DNA from: Myxococcales bacterium
GTDB taxonomy: Bacteria; Myxococcota_A; Polyangia; Fen-1088
Direction: 5' to 3'
Assembly: GCA_003142855.1 (NCBI GenBank)
Contig: PLNW01000050.1
Span: 1-64,000, forward strand
Length of the DNA: 64,000 nucleotides
This document shows positions 37,962 through 48,195 of this stretch, one piece after another. The number at the start of each line of letters is the position of its first letter. Positions within the stretch are counted from its first letter, which is position 1. Made by a program: the position numbers and the translations under genes. The notes under the pieces are model-generated. The model was not told where the DNA came from, searched no databases, and saw only the letters and a program-made list of their open reading frames with translations.

Positions 37962-39803
37962 CTACTTCTTGAACAGCCGACCCATGATTCCGCCCCGCGG
38001 GGAATGGGAATCCTTGCGTGCCGCGCTTTTCCGGGTTCGCCGCATCTCCAAAAGGCGCATCTCGCGCGTCGCCTCGATGAACTCCTTGTCCTGCTTGACA
38101 GCCTCGCGGAAGGCGCGTTCGGCGCGGTCGGGCTCGTTGAGGAATTTCCAGATCTGGCCGAGCCAGTAGTGGCCGCGCGCGAAGCGTGGCTGGGCCGCGA
38201 CCACGTCCGCAATGATCCGCTGCGCCTCACGCACAACGGCTTCTTTGCGCCCGCGCGGATTGTCGAAGCGCGCCCAGGCCCAGTAGGCCCGATACTGGGG
38301 CTCACCCGGGTTGGCCTTGCTGGCGGCCGCGAAGAACTCGATGGCCTTGGCGTGATCGCCCCGCCTGAGCAGGACTTCCCCCTTGAGAAAGCTGGTCTCA
38401 GCGTCGAGCACGGTGGGAATGGTGCTGCCCACTGGTTTCTTTCCGCCGCGCCCGTCCAGGTACTCGGCCCGCCGCGTGGGATCGCCCAGGACCATGGCTG
38501 CCTCGCTCATGCGGGCTAGGATGCGCTCGGCCTCGGGCACCAGTTCGGACAGGCCAGCGCCAGCCAGCCGGTCGGGATGGTAGCGCCGGGCTGCGCGGAT
38601 GAAGGCCGAACTGACCTCGCCGGCAGGGGCTGACTCGGACACGCCCAACAACTCGAAATGCGACAAGGTGTTGAGTTTCTCGGTCAGTTCCAAGATCGCG
38701 GTTCGCAACGCAACGTCAGGCGCTGGCACAGACTGGATCGGGGACGCGACAGCCCGCGCGCCGACAACTCGCGGCGAGGACTCTGGCGTTGGAGACGAGC
38801 GCCTAGGGATTGCGCTGGCACGCCATGGCGACGCAGCGTCGGGCGAGGGAGCCGGCCGAACTGGGTTTGCCGCCGGAACAGGCGCCGCTTCGGCCGGTGC
38901 GGGCGCCGCAGCCGCCGGAATGATCGCTGATGGCCGCGGGGCTGGCGCAGCCGGCGGCACCTCGGCCTGGGCCGGACTGTCGAGCGCTGAAGGGAAACTA
39001 TCCGAGGACGTGTAGCGCAGCTTGGTCACAGGCGCCGGATCGCCCTGCGCCGGAGCATCGCCAATGTTCTGCCGCTCAAGCAGATCCGCGTAGTACAGGG
39101 AAAGCAAAGCCGTGCGCAACTCTAGCGGCCGCGCGGTCAGGGAATCGATTGCGTCCAGGCTCATCCAGCGCGCGCGCAGGGCCGCCACCACGGGATCGTC
39201 GGCTGGGATGCCCATGGCGGCGATGAACGACGGCGACACGGCTGCCAGGCGAAACTCCTGGCCCCACAGTCGCGACAACTCTCGGGTGACGCGGGGCAAG
39301 TCGTAGGCCGAGTGGATGGCGGGATAGAACAAGGTGCGCGGATCGACCCGCATGATGGCCAAGTCATCGCCCTCGCCGAAGCTGTGCGTATCGAGGTAGA
39401 TGGCAAACGATCCCTCTGCCACACAGAACAGGCGCGTGAGCTTGCGCCGTATCTGATCCTTGAGTACGGCGGAGAGCGATTCCTTGTTGAGAGCGCCCAT
39501 TCCCTGCAACGCCTCGCCCAGACGCATCCCGCTGGTCACCATGGCATCGGCCCGGGTCACAGCTTCCTGTGGCACCAGCCCATATTCGACCAATACCCGA
39601 TCCAGGCGATCGATGTCCACCGGGCGCTGCACGTGCACCGGCATGCCGGTGCGCAGATAGATATCACTCTCATCACCGGTTCCGTCGCTGATATTCAGGC
39701 GGCCGGTGACCTGCTTGCGAAACAGTTGCTGCAACAGGCGCGCCACCGGCCGCTCTTGCAACGATCCGGACGCAGAGGGGCGCTTTTCGTGCGTCGAGGC
39801 CAT
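37962..39803 (-). CDS. DUF4388-like + DnaJ domain + TPR protein
   Basis: N-terminal SGSLQERPVARLLQQLFRKQVTGRLNISDGTGDESDIYLRTGMPVHVQRP; J domain LSHFELLGVSESAPAGEVSSAFIRAARRYHPDRLAG (HPD present); C-terminal TPR-like repeats. Confidence 0.85.
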   Translation of the reverse strand: MASTHEKRPSASGSLQERPVARLLQQLFRKQVTGRLNISDGTGDESDIYLRTGMPVHVQRPVDIDRLDRVLVEYGLVPQEAVTRADAMVTSGMRLGEALQGMGALNKESLSAVLKDQIRRKLTRLFCVAEGSFAIYLDTHSFGEGDDLAIMRVDPRTLFYPAIHSAYDLPRVTRELSRLWGQEFRLAAVSPSFIAAMGIPADDPVVAALRARWMSLDAIDSLTARPLELRTALLSLYYADLLERQNIGDAPAQGDPAPVTKLRYTSSDSFPSALDSPAQAEVPPAAPAPRPSAIIPAAAAPAPAEAAPVPAANPVRPAPSPDAASPWRASAIPRRSSPTPESSPRVVGARAVASPIQSVPAPDVALRTAILELTEKLNTLSHFELLGVSESAPAGEVSSAFIRAARRYHPDRLAGAGLSELVPEAERILARMSEAAMVLGDPTRRAEYLDGRGGKKPVGSTIPTVLDAETSFLKGEVLLRRGDHAKAIEFFAAASKANPGEPQYRAYWAWARFDNPRGRKEAVVREAQRIIADVVAAQPRFARGHYWLGQIWKFLNEPDRAERAFREAVKQDKEFIEATREMRLLEMRRTRKSAARKDSHSPRGGIMGRLFKK

Positions 39804-39919
39804 CACCACTTCCCGAAGCCTGTGGAGTTTGGGACCGTCATACCCAGCGTGCAAACATATACATCAAAATCCCGCCGCAAGGCAGCTCTGACGACCGCCG
39901 GTTCCGGGTGTAGAGTTTC

Positions 39920-40864
39920 ATGTGCGTGTCTATCGTGGTGTTCGTCAATCCCGGATCGCGGGCCAATCGCCGAGATCCGGACCATGCGCGACGTTTCTCC
40001 CGAATTTTGGGTGAGACGGGCCACGTACTGGCCCCGGCTAGCTCCGATGCGCTGGCGGCTGAAGCGCGCCAGGTGGCAGAGGCCCAGCCTTCGATCATCG
40101 GCGTACACGGTGGCGACGGCACCCTGCATTGGACGGTCACGGCGCTGCTGCGTGCCTACGGCGAGCGTCCCCTGCCCCCGCTGGCGCTGTTGCCCGGCGG
40201 CACCATGAACGTGGTGGCGTCCTCGCTGGGCATCCTGGTGCAACCCGAAACGCTGCTGGCGCAGTTGGCCGCCGCGCAGAGGGACGTCCGTCCGCACTCG
40301 GTCGTGCTGCGCCGGTGTATGAAGGTTCAGGACGAATACGGCTTCGTTTTCGGAACCGGCCTCATCAGCAACTTCCTCGAGGAATACTACGCCAAGGGCG
40401 ACTACGGGGCGACCCGCGCGATCTGGCTCCTGCTGCGCTCCATCGTGTCTGAAGCCTTCACCGGGCGCTACGCCAAACGCATCTTTCGTCGCTTCCACGG
40501 CCGGGTCTTTGTCGACGGGCAGATCCTTCCCTGGGCAACGCTGCTCGGGCTGGGCGCCGCCACGGTCAGCGAGGTCGGCCTCGGCTTCAAGCTCAACCAC
40601 CGCGCCGACGATCATCCCGGCCGCTTCAGTGTCCTCGCGATTCATTCATCACCGCTGGGCTTGACCCGGGATCTGTCAGCGGTGCGCTGGGGCCGCGGCA
40701 TCTCGCCCCGCCGCGCCTGGAGCGCGCTGGCCACGCGCCTGGTCATCGAGCCCGACGAGCCCGAAACCCTATACACCGTGGACGGCGATCTCTACCGAGC
40801 GCGCGGCAACCTGTCGGTGGAGCTGGGACCCGCTCTTTCGTTCATCAGGCCGCGAAGCGGTTGA
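39920..40864 (+). CDS. Diacylglycerol/lipid kinase family protein
   Basis: VFVNPGSRANRRDPDHARRF...IIGVHGGDGTLHWTVTALL...LALLPGGTMNVVASSLGI. Confidence 0.88.
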   Translation: MCVSIVVFVNPGSRANRRDPDHARRFSRILGETGHVLAPASSDALAAEARQVAEAQPSIIGVHGGDGTLHWTVTALLRAYGERPLPPLALLPGGTMNVVASSLGILVQPETLLAQLAAAQRDVRPHSVVLRRCMKVQDEYGFVFGTGLISNFLEEYYAKGDYGATRAIWLLLRSIVSEAFTGRYAKRIFRRFHGRVFVDGQILPWATLLGLGAATVSEVGLGFKLNHRADDHPGRFSVLAIHSSPLGLTRDLSAVRWGRGISPRRAWSALATRLVIEPDEPETLYTVDGDLYRARGNLSVELGPALSFIRPRSG

Positions 40865-40900
40865 AATGCGCCCCGCCCCGGCGATACCATTGACCTTCTC

Positions 40901-41692
40901 ATGAGTACCTCCTTTCCGCTCGACGGCATGCGCGTTCGTTTCTCGGGCGAAACCAACGTGGGGATCACGCGGGACCACAACGAGGATTCATTCTATCTGC
41001 CCACCCACGATCGCCTGGCCATCGTGGCCGACGGCATGGGGGGCCACGCCTCGGGCGAGGTGGCCAGCCGGCTGGCTGTGGAAACCATCGCCAACCACTT
41101 TCAGACCACCCAGGACGAGCAGGAGCTGACCTGGCCCTACAAGATGGATCGCGGTCATCGCTTCCAGACCAACCGGCTGGTCAGTGCCATCAAGCTGGCC
41201 AATCTCAAAATCTACGAGGAGGCGGAACGCAACAGCAACTGCCACGGCATGGGAACCACGGTGGTTTCCGTCCTGTTTGCCGGCGGCGCCCTCTTGATCG
41301 GCCACGTGGGCGATAGCCGCCTGTACCGTCTGCGCGACGGAAAGCTTGAGCAGATGACCCAGGACCACTCCCTGCTCAACGACTACATCAAGATGAAGCG
41401 TCTCTCCGCGACCGAGATCGCGAATTTTCAGCACAAAAACGTCATCGTGCGCGCCCTGGGCATGAAACCCTCGGTCGAGGTGGACGTGATTGTGGATCAA
41501 CCACGCCTGGGCGACCTGTATCTGCTATGCACCGACGGTCTCTCGGGCATGGTGCCCGACGCCGAGCTCGCTGAAATTGCAACCAGCGTGAGTGATCTCG
41601 ACAAGCTGTGTGAACGTCTGATCACCGCGGCCAATGCTCACGGCGGCCTCGACAACATCACGGTGGTGTGCGCGCGCTTGGAGCCACTCTAA
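40901..41692 (+). CDS. PP2C-family protein serine/threonine phosphatase
   Basis: GETNVGITRDHNEDSFYL, IVADGMGGHASGEVASRLAV, GHVGDSRLYRLRDGKLEQMTQDHSLL, LYLLCTDGLSGMV. Confidence 0.95.
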   Translation: MSTSFPLDGMRVRFSGETNVGITRDHNEDSFYLPTHDRLAIVADGMGGHASGEVASRLAVETIANHFQTTQDEQELTWPYKMDRGHRFQTNRLVSAIKLANLKIYEEAERNSNCHGMGTTVVSVLFAGGALLIGHVGDSRLYRLRDGKLEQMTQDHSLLNDYIKMKRLSATEIANFQHKNVIVRALGMKPSVEVDVIVDQPRLGDLYLLCTDGLSGMVPDAELAEIATSVSDLDKLCERLITAANAHGGLDNITVVCARLEPL

Positions 41693-44493
41693 TCCCCGTC
41701 GTCAAGCGCGCTTCGCCCATTCTTGATCGCCTGCTGGTCGCGGGTCCCGACCCGGAGGGTGCGCGGCCGCGCTTGGAACGACTGCTCGAGGCCGGGGCCT
41801 CGCTGCCCGAGGACGAAGCGAGCCTGGGCCTGTTGGCGGCGCTGCTGTCGAGTGGCAGCTTCCTCACGGATCTGCTACTGGCCGACGTGGGTCGTTTGGC
41901 CGCGTTGCTGGCCGATCCCTTTCTCGACCGGCCCAAGCCGCGCGAGCGCACCGTGGCCGAGGTCAAAGCCGCGATGGCCGGCTGTTCCGAGCTGGCCGAC
42001 CTGCAGCGCCGGCTGCGCCGCTATCGACAGGTCGAGATGTTGCGTCTGGGCGCGCGCGAGCTGAAGCCCGGCAACACCCTGGAAGTGGCACGCGATCTCT
42101 CGGCCCTGGCGGATGCATGTCTGGATGCAGCGGTGGCTTTGTGCGAATCCCAATTGCAGTCGGGCTACGGCGCCCCAGTGTGTGCCGATGACAGCCCCGG
42201 CTTCGTGGTGCTGGCCATGGGCAAACTGGGCGGCGAGGAATTGAACTTCTCCTCGGACATTGACCTCATCTACGTGTACTCGTCCGACGAGGGACGCGCG
42301 GGCTCGCTCACTCTGCACGAGTACTACAGCCGGCTGTCACAGATGGTCACGCGCGCGCTCGCCGAGATCACCGGCGATGGTTTTGTGTTTCGCGTGGACT
42401 TGCGCTTGCGGCCTGAAGGCGGAAGCGGTGCCATCTGCAACTCGCTGGCCGCAGCCGAGAGCTACTACGAAACCTTTGGCCGCACCTGGGAGCGCCAGGC
42501 CCTGCTGCGCGCGCGACCGGCCGCGGGCGATCTCGACCTGGGTGCGCGCTTTCTCAGGACCGTCGAGCCCTTCGTGTTCCCGCGCTCGTCGGGACCGCGC
42601 ACCTTGGACGAAGTCCGCTCGCTGCGCCAGCAGTTCGTGGACAGCACCCGTCATCCCGGCTGGAACGTAAAGCTGGGGCAAGGCGGGATTCGCGACGTCG
42701 AGCTGGTGGCGCAGGCGCTGCAGTTGCTCTACGCCGGCAAGCGGCCTGACCTGCGCGAGCGCGCCACCCTGCCCGCGCTGCACAAGCTGGGGCTGGCGGG
42801 ACTGCTGACCGCGCAGGAGGTCCGCACGCTGACCGGCGCGTATCACCTGTGGCGCGCGGTCGAACACCGCATTCAGCTTGAGCAAGGCGCGCAGACCCAC
42901 GAGCTGCCGGCTGAGCCGAGCGGCCGCGAGCGGCTGGCGCGACGGCTGGGCCTGGCCGGCTACGCCGAGCTGGATGCGCTGGTGGCTGAGCAGCGCCAGG
43001 CGGTCGGCGCGGTGGCCGAGACCCTGGGCGAGCCGGAGCAGGGACCGTCGGCCATCGTGCTGCGCCTGCTCGATCCGGCCCTGCCCCAGCCGCAACTCTT
43101 GGCTGACCTGCAATCCTGCGGCTTTTCCGACGTGGATGCGGCCGCGGAAAACCTGGAACTGGTGCGCGGTCGCCTGGCGCCCACCTGGCTGGAAGAAGCC
43201 ATTGCCTCTCCCAATCCCGATCGCGCCTTGGATCGATTTCGCGATCTGTCGGTGCGCGCATCGACCGGGCTGGAAACCATGTTGCGCGAAGATCGCCAGC
43301 TCTTGACTATTTTGGCGGCCCTGTTTGGCACCAGCGAGCGGCTGTCGCGCCACCTGCTCACCCATCCTGCCACTTGGCCCAATCTGCTCTCGGGTCCAGG
43401 CGATCCACGGCCGGATCCGGTCGAGTGGCAAGCCCGGCTGCCAACCCGCCTGGCCGGCTGCGACTACGAAGAGGCCCTGCGCGAAATGCGCCGCTTTCAA
43501 GCCGAAGAAATCCTGCGCATCGGATTTCACGATGTGGCCGGCAATCTGGCCCACGAGGAGGTGTCCGCCCAACTGGGCCGCTTGGCCGAGGCCTGCCTGG
43601 CCCAGGCGGTGAATCGCGTGGCGGCAGAACTGGAGGCGCGCCTGGGAAGACCCGACGCCGAGCTGACCATTCTGGTGCTGGGCAGTTGTGGCGCGCGCGA
43701 GATGCGCTACGGCTCAGACTTGGAGTTGGTTTTCCTCTACCAACACGGAGGCACGACTTCTGCAGGGATCGACTATCAGGACTGGTTCGGCCGCCTGGCC
43801 CAGCGGCTGATCAGCGCGCTCGGCGCCTTGCTGGAAGAGGGGCGTCTGTACAACGTCGACACGCGACTGCGGCCCTCGGGATCGCAGGGGCTTCTGGTCA
43901 CCACCTACCAGGCCTTCGAGGACTACCATCACGAATTTGCAGCGCCCTGGGAACGCATGGCGCTGCTGCGCGCGCGGCCGGCGTTCGTGTTGCCCGGCGC
44001 GGGCGCGCCTAGTGATTTCGGCAATCGGCTAGAAACCATCGCCTATCAAACCCCGCCCAATGAAGACGCCCTGCGCGCGGACCTGCTGCACCTGCGCCAG
44101 CGCATCGAGAGCGAGCGCGCGGGCGACCCGGCCGAGTCGTTGCATCTGCGCTTTGCGCCTGGCGGGCTCACTGACCTCGAGTTCATCGCAGCCTGGGGCC
44201 AGCTTCGCCAGGGCGAGCGCGACCCGTCCCTGCGCACCACCCATCCGCCGACTGCTCTGCAGCGCATGGCCGAGCGGGGAGAGGTCGCCGGCGACATGCT
44301 CGACGACTATCGCTTTCTGCAAAGGGCCGGCCTGCGCCTGCGACTAATACGCGATCAGCACGACGACCGGTTGCATGCCGAGGACCGGTCGCCCTTGGCG
44401 CGCAGCCTGGACCTGAGCGAGGACCAACTTTCCTACGAGCTGAGCAAACGCATGGCGCGCGTGCGCGCGGAGTTTTTGCGAAGGTTGGGGTGA
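41668..44493 (+). CDS. glnE: Bifunctional glutamine-synthetase adenylyltransferase/deadenylase-like protein
   Basis: 941 aa; VLAMGKLGGEELNFSSDIDLIYVYSSDEG and C-terminal LGSCGAREMRYGSDLELVFLYQ; RLRPEGGSGAICNSLAAAESYYETFGRTWERQALLRARP. Short overlap with the PP2C gene. Confidence 0.93.
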   Translation: MRALGATLIPVVKRASPILDRLLVAGPDPEGARPRLERLLEAGASLPEDEASLGLLAALLSSGSFLTDLLLADVGRLAALLADPFLDRPKPRERTVAEVKAAMAGCSELADLQRRLRRYRQVEMLRLGARELKPGNTLEVARDLSALADACLDAAVALCESQLQSGYGAPVCADDSPGFVVLAMGKLGGEELNFSSDIDLIYVYSSDEGRAGSLTLHEYYSRLSQMVTRALAEITGDGFVFRVDLRLRPEGGSGAICNSLAAAESYYETFGRTWERQALLRARPAAGDLDLGARFLRTVEPFVFPRSSGPRTLDEVRSLRQQFVDSTRHPGWNVKLGQGGIRDVELVAQALQLLYAGKRPDLRERATLPALHKLGLAGLLTAQEVRTLTGAYHLWRAVEHRIQLEQGAQTHELPAEPSGRERLARRLGLAGYAELDALVAEQRQAVGAVAETLGEPEQGPSAIVLRLLDPALPQPQLLADLQSCGFSDVDAAAENLELVRGRLAPTWLEEAIASPNPDRALDRFRDLSVRASTGLETMLREDRQLLTILAALFGTSERLSRHLLTHPATWPNLLSGPGDPRPDPVEWQARLPTRLAGCDYEEALREMRRFQAEEILRIGFHDVAGNLAHEEVSAQLGRLAEACLAQAVNRVAAELEARLGRPDAELTILVLGSCGAREMRYGSDLELVFLYQHGGTTSAGIDYQDWFGRLAQRLISALGALLEEGRLYNVDTRLRPSGSQGLLVTTYQAFEDYHHEFAAPWERMALLRARPAFVLPGAGAPSDFGNRLETIAYQTPPNEDALRADLLHLRQRIESERAGDPAESLHLRFAPGGLTDLEFIAAWGQLRQGERDPSLRTTHPPTALQRMAERGEVAGDMLDDYRFLQRAGLRLRLIRDQHDDRLHAEDRSPLARSLDLSEDQLSYELSKRMARVRAEFLRRLG

Positions 44494-44544
44494 AGCCGCT
44501 GAACGGGACGGCTACACCCGAGCCGCCCCAATACTCGGCTGCCG

Positions 44545-45090
44545 CTATTTTCGCGGAAAATCTGGAACAGACCTCTTCCCATCGACGAGTTGATGCCAGT
44601 CGTCGCCGATGGGCTTCTCTTTGACCAGGTCAGGGAAAGAGCGCTTCAGTGGCTCGTAAAGATGTTTGCGCAGAAGCCCCTCGATAATGTTGATCCCATC
44701 GACCAGGGCCTTTGCGGTGTTGAATTCGTCCTGCCCGGTGTAGTCAGAAGTCAGGTGTGCAAGTTCCTTGTTTGCGCGTCGAAGCAGTCCTCCGATCACT
44801 GATCGTTCCTTGTTGGGCAAGTCCTCCATGGGCGCACTGGTGCCGCCCAACATATCCACGAAAACGGCGTCATTCCGCTTGCCGTCAACCGTCTTCAGTC
44901 CCAGGAACTCCGCGAACATCCTGATACTGATAAGTGCCGAATCTTTCGCCGCTCTAAGCAGATCGCAGTCGGGATGTCCAATTCGCTCCCTAAACCATGG
45001 TTGCCGGTCTCGGAAGGTCGTAAGGAGACAAAGCCGATGCGGAATGTGTTTATCGAGAAACGCGACCTTCTGAGCTTCCGTTAGTTCCAT
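44545..45090 (-). CDS. Hypothetical protein
   Basis: 181 aa ORF, no family recognised with certainty. Confidence 0.55.
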   Translation of the reverse strand: MELTEAQKVAFLDKHIPHRLCLLTTFRDRQPWFRERIGHPDCDLLRAAKDSALISIRMFAEFLGLKTVDGKRNDAVFVDMLGGTSAPMEDLPNKERSVIGGLLRRANKELAHLTSDYTGQDEFNTAKALVDGINIIEGLLRKHLYEPLKRSFPDLVKEKPIGDDWHQLVDGKRSVPDFPRK

Positions 45091-45190
45091 GCGTTCCTTT
45101 CAGCCTTTCGCGTCTGTGGCTCGAAGATTCGTCAGCCTCGGCAGGACGGTCGAGACGCCTCCAGATCATCGTGCCCTCTCCGGAAGCGAT

Positions 45191-45988
45191 CTAGTACGCG
45201 GAGACACCACGAACAGCGCGCGCATGGCTGGGGACCTCCAGGCCGTCGCCACGGTCGCGGGGGCGCTTTTCTGCCGAGACCGCCGGCATCTGCGACCAGG
45301 TTTGACCCTCGAGTAGTCGTCCTGCCTTCTTCTTGTTCCGCCCGCCCCATTGTTTGAAAAAGAACGGCACACCGGCGCGGATGCATTGATCACGGATGTC
45401 GGTGACCCAGACAGGATCCATTGGACGGGCCTTCGGCCCCGACTCGCCGCCGACAATCACCCAGTCGATCCCTCGCAGGTCTAGGTTGGGAAGCGGCCCG
45501 AGGAGTGGCTCAAGGGACAGGAACTTCACCGCGGCACCAACACCACGGAGATCGTCGATGCGTCTCGTGTAGGTTGCCGTCTCGACGCTCACGCCCATCC
45601 AGATATTCGGCGCCCAGTCGAACTGGCGGTCGTGTGCGGCGAGACGCCCGGCGCGTTTGGTGAGCACCTGGAAGCGATGCCAATGCGCATCGCGCATGAC
45701 GCCGAAAACGCGCTGGATGAATTCAAGCGGCACATCCTCGTGGAAGAGATCACTCATCGAGTTGACGAAGATGGTCTGTGGCTTCTTCCAACGCAGCGGC
45801 AGATCGAGCGCGCGCGGCTGCAGGGTGAGCTTGAAGCCATTGCGGTAGTTTGGCTGACCCATCGCTTGCAGGCGCTCGGCCATGCGCTCGGCGTAGCAGT
45901 GTCTACAGCCCGGTCCCATCTTGTCGCATCCTGTCACTGGATTCCATGTGGATTCTGTCCACTCAATGGCGGATCCGAGGGCCATCAC
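45191..45988 (-). CDS. DUF5131 / phage Gp37-Gp68 family protein (radical-SAM-like Cys motif)
   Basis: [37 protein letters not shown]...[34 protein letters not shown]...[27 protein letters not shown]...PFFFKQWGG. Confidence 0.9.
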   Translation of the reverse strand: MMALGSAIEWTESTWNPVTGCDKMGPGCRHCYAERMAERLQAMGQPNYRNGFKLTLQPRALDLPLRWKKPQTIFVNSMSDLFHEDVPLEFIQRVFGVMRDAHWHRFQVLTKRAGRLAAHDRQFDWAPNIWMGVSVETATYTRRIDDLRGVGAAVKFLSLEPLLGPLPNLDLRGIDWVIVGGESGPKARPMDPVWVTDIRDQCIRAGVPFFFKQWGGRNKKKAGRLLEGQTWSQMPAVSAEKRPRDRGDGLEVPSHARAVRGVSAY

Positions 45989-46326
45989 TGCACCATCCTG
46001 AGAAGGTGATTTGCGATCCGCAGCGCGATGGGCGCACCCGCCTGGTTACCCACAGCGAAGCAGAGAAGGTAGAGAGGGCAATTGGTGGAGTTGCGCAGGA
46101 CCTTCGGCTCCGGCGCGACGGCAGCAAACACCGCCTTCAACCGCGCATTGAAGCTCCATCGTGGCACGGACGTTTCTCGGCGTCTCTCAACTGCGCTACC
46201 ACTGGCCTCGTCGAATTGCCGGATGCAGGTCAGCAGCCTGTGCGTAGCCGCATCCAGGTGCGCCGCCAAATCCACTATCTCCCGACTCAAATCCTCGACG
46301 GAGAACATGATTGCATAGCTGAACAT
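45985..46326 (-). pseudogene. Chimeric remnant ORF: DUF222/HNH-like N-terminus joined to a TcmP-like C-terminus
   Basis: LSREIVDLAAHLDAATHRLLTCIRQFDEA (HNH/DUF222-like) then [34 protein letters not shown] (recalls three-Cys-motif-partner C-termini). Identification from memory, moderate. Confidence 0.4.
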
Positions 46327-46463
46327 ATGTCCAGTCCTCTGTCAACGCATTTTTGCGTGAGTATTCGTGTTCGCGAAGACGCCGGCTCGCGTGCCTGTAG
46401 TTGGGTCAGTGATACGCTAGGCGGATGGAAGGGATAATCTACACACTTGACCCGGAGGCAGCC

Positions 46464-47321
46464 GTGACTCGTTCAATTCGACCTGGAACTGGTTGTTGTG
46501 TTTTCTCCGCTCTTCTCTTCGCCGCCCTGGCTGGCTGTGGTTCAGGCGGCTCGGGCAATTGCACACGCGTGGCCGGAGGGACACCTCCTGCCGTCGATGA
46601 GGTAACGGGGCTCCAGTTCAGTACGGCAACCACGATCCCGTCCAATCCCGCGCCTGCCGTACAGGTCACGGTGACCGATGTGGCAAAAGCCCAGGACGCA
46701 TACCAGGCGACGCTTGCACTGCCGGTGTTTCCACCGGGAACCTACAATTGCCCCGCAGACTGGGGTATCACCTACCAGCTAACCTTCCTTCTCGCAAACG
46801 GCAGCAACCTGACGGTGACAGAGAACCCGAGCGGCTGCCCGGTCGCGAACATCCCAGGCACATGCGTGCGATCCGTGGGCCCCACCTATTGGAGCCAGCT
46901 CGCACAGGACCTCGGCATACCCGAAGCTGAGATCAAAGATCCCTATCCCGCGAACGTAGGAGGAGACGCGTCCGCGCAAGACGGAGCGACGATCGATGCG
47001 CGCGGTTGCCTGGGCACCGCTCCGCTGTGTGCTAGCGGGACGGCGGGCGGAGAGTGCGGAGACTCGCTCACGGACGCCCAGTGCGTAGGCAGCACGTGGA
47101 AGTGTCCCACGGGAACGATTGCCGCGAGTCTCTGTGGTTGCTTCGACTGGCAGCCGACGTGCTCCCCAGGCACGGCCGGCGGCGCATGCGGGTCCGAGAC
47201 CGTCTCGCCGATTTGCGGTGGGGGACACTGGAGCTGCCCGGACGGGACGGTGTCCTCCGACGACTGTGCCTGCGTGCTCTCCGGCGACGGGGTAGCCGCA
47301 AACGACGGCGGCTGTCCCTGA
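46464..47321 (+). CDS. Cys-rich putative lipoprotein
   Basis: LLFAALAGCGSGGSG lipobox; repeated Cys-rich units CASGTAGGECGD...CVGSTWKCPTGTIAASLCGC and CSPGTAGGACGS...CGGGHWSCPDGTVSSDDCAC. Confidence 0.75.
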   Translation: MTRSIRPGTGCCVFSALLFAALAGCGSGGSGNCTRVAGGTPPAVDEVTGLQFSTATTIPSNPAPAVQVTVTDVAKAQDAYQATLALPVFPPGTYNCPADWGITYQLTFLLANGSNLTVTENPSGCPVANIPGTCVRSVGPTYWSQLAQDLGIPEAEIKDPYPANVGGDASAQDGATIDARGCLGTAPLCASGTAGGECGDSLTDAQCVGSTWKCPTGTIAASLCGCFDWQPTCSPGTAGGACGSETVSPICGGGHWSCPDGTVSSDDCACVLSGDGVAANDGGCP

Positions 47322-47519
47322 AGGCCGAACGGGACTCGCCAACCGTCCTATACCAAGAAGCTGCCCCAGTAGGTCGCAGGGCAACACATCGTTCGGCCTC
47401 GGTGTGGACCATCTGCCGCGGCCGCTCGACCGGCAGCGCGCGGCCGTCCGGCGCGGTCAACGTACGCCTGTGATGCACTTGACCCCGGCGCGCGCAGGTG
47501 TCACTGTTACACCATGGCG

Positions 47520-47762
47520 ATGAGCATCAGCATTAAGCAGCTTCATCAGACCACAGGCGTGCATGTGCGACGGGCCGCCCAGTCCAGTTCTCCCATCGAC
47601 GTCACGGATCGGGGCAAGCCGGTTGCCGTGCTGGCCAACCCCGCCCTTCTAACACCCACACGCCGACGCCGCACCTTGCTGGCCGAGTACAAGGCGCTGC
47701 TTTCACGCAAAACCTCGGGCAGTGTGCTTCGCGATCTGGATGCGGTCCGGGGCGACCGATGA
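47520..47762 (+). CDS. Phd/YefM-type antitoxin
   Basis: MSISIKQLHQTTGVHVRRAAQSSSPIDVTDRGKPVAVLANP, prevent-host-death fold signature. Confidence 0.8.
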   Translation: MSISIKQLHQTTGVHVRRAAQSSSPIDVTDRGKPVAVLANPALLTPTRRRRTLLAEYKALLSRKTSGSVLRDLDAVRGDR

Positions 47763-48187
47763 TCGCGTGCGACACCTCCGCGGTGGCCAAGTTCTACGTG
47801 CCGGAGAAGGAATCGCCTTCCATTCGCCGGTTGCTTGAGCAAGCGGATCGGGTTTGCGTGTCCGAGCTGGTGCGGCCCGAGATCATGGCGGTCTTCCACC
47901 GCCGCCTGCGCGAAGGGAGCTGGAACCGGCGAGACTTTCTCGCGGCAGTTCGCCAGTTCCAGCACGATGACGTGGCCGGCTTCTGGACCTGGTTGCCCGT
48001 CGATGGCTTCATTCTCAAGGCTGCCGCCGAGATCTTCGCCACGCTGCCTCCGACGGTCTTCCTGCGCTCATCGGACTGCATTCACTTGGTCACGGCCCTG
48101 CATCATGACTTCACCGAGTTCCTTACCTTCGACGCCCAGCAAACCCGAGCCGCAGCAGCGCTGGGCCTGACCGCGGTGACTGGGTGA
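47759..48187 (+). CDS. VapC-type PIN-domain toxin
   Basis: MIACDTSAVAKFYVPEKES...VSELVRPEIMAVFHRRL...SSDCIHLVTALHHDFTEFLTFDAQQTRAAAALGL; 4-nt overlap with the antitoxin. Confidence 0.88.
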   Translation: MIACDTSAVAKFYVPEKESPSIRRLLEQADRVCVSELVRPEIMAVFHRRLREGSWNRRDFLAAVRQFQHDDVAGFWTWLPVDGFILKAAAEIFATLPPTVFLRSSDCIHLVTALHHDFTEFLTFDAQQTRAAAALGLTAVTG

Positions 48188-48195
48188 CGGCCTTT

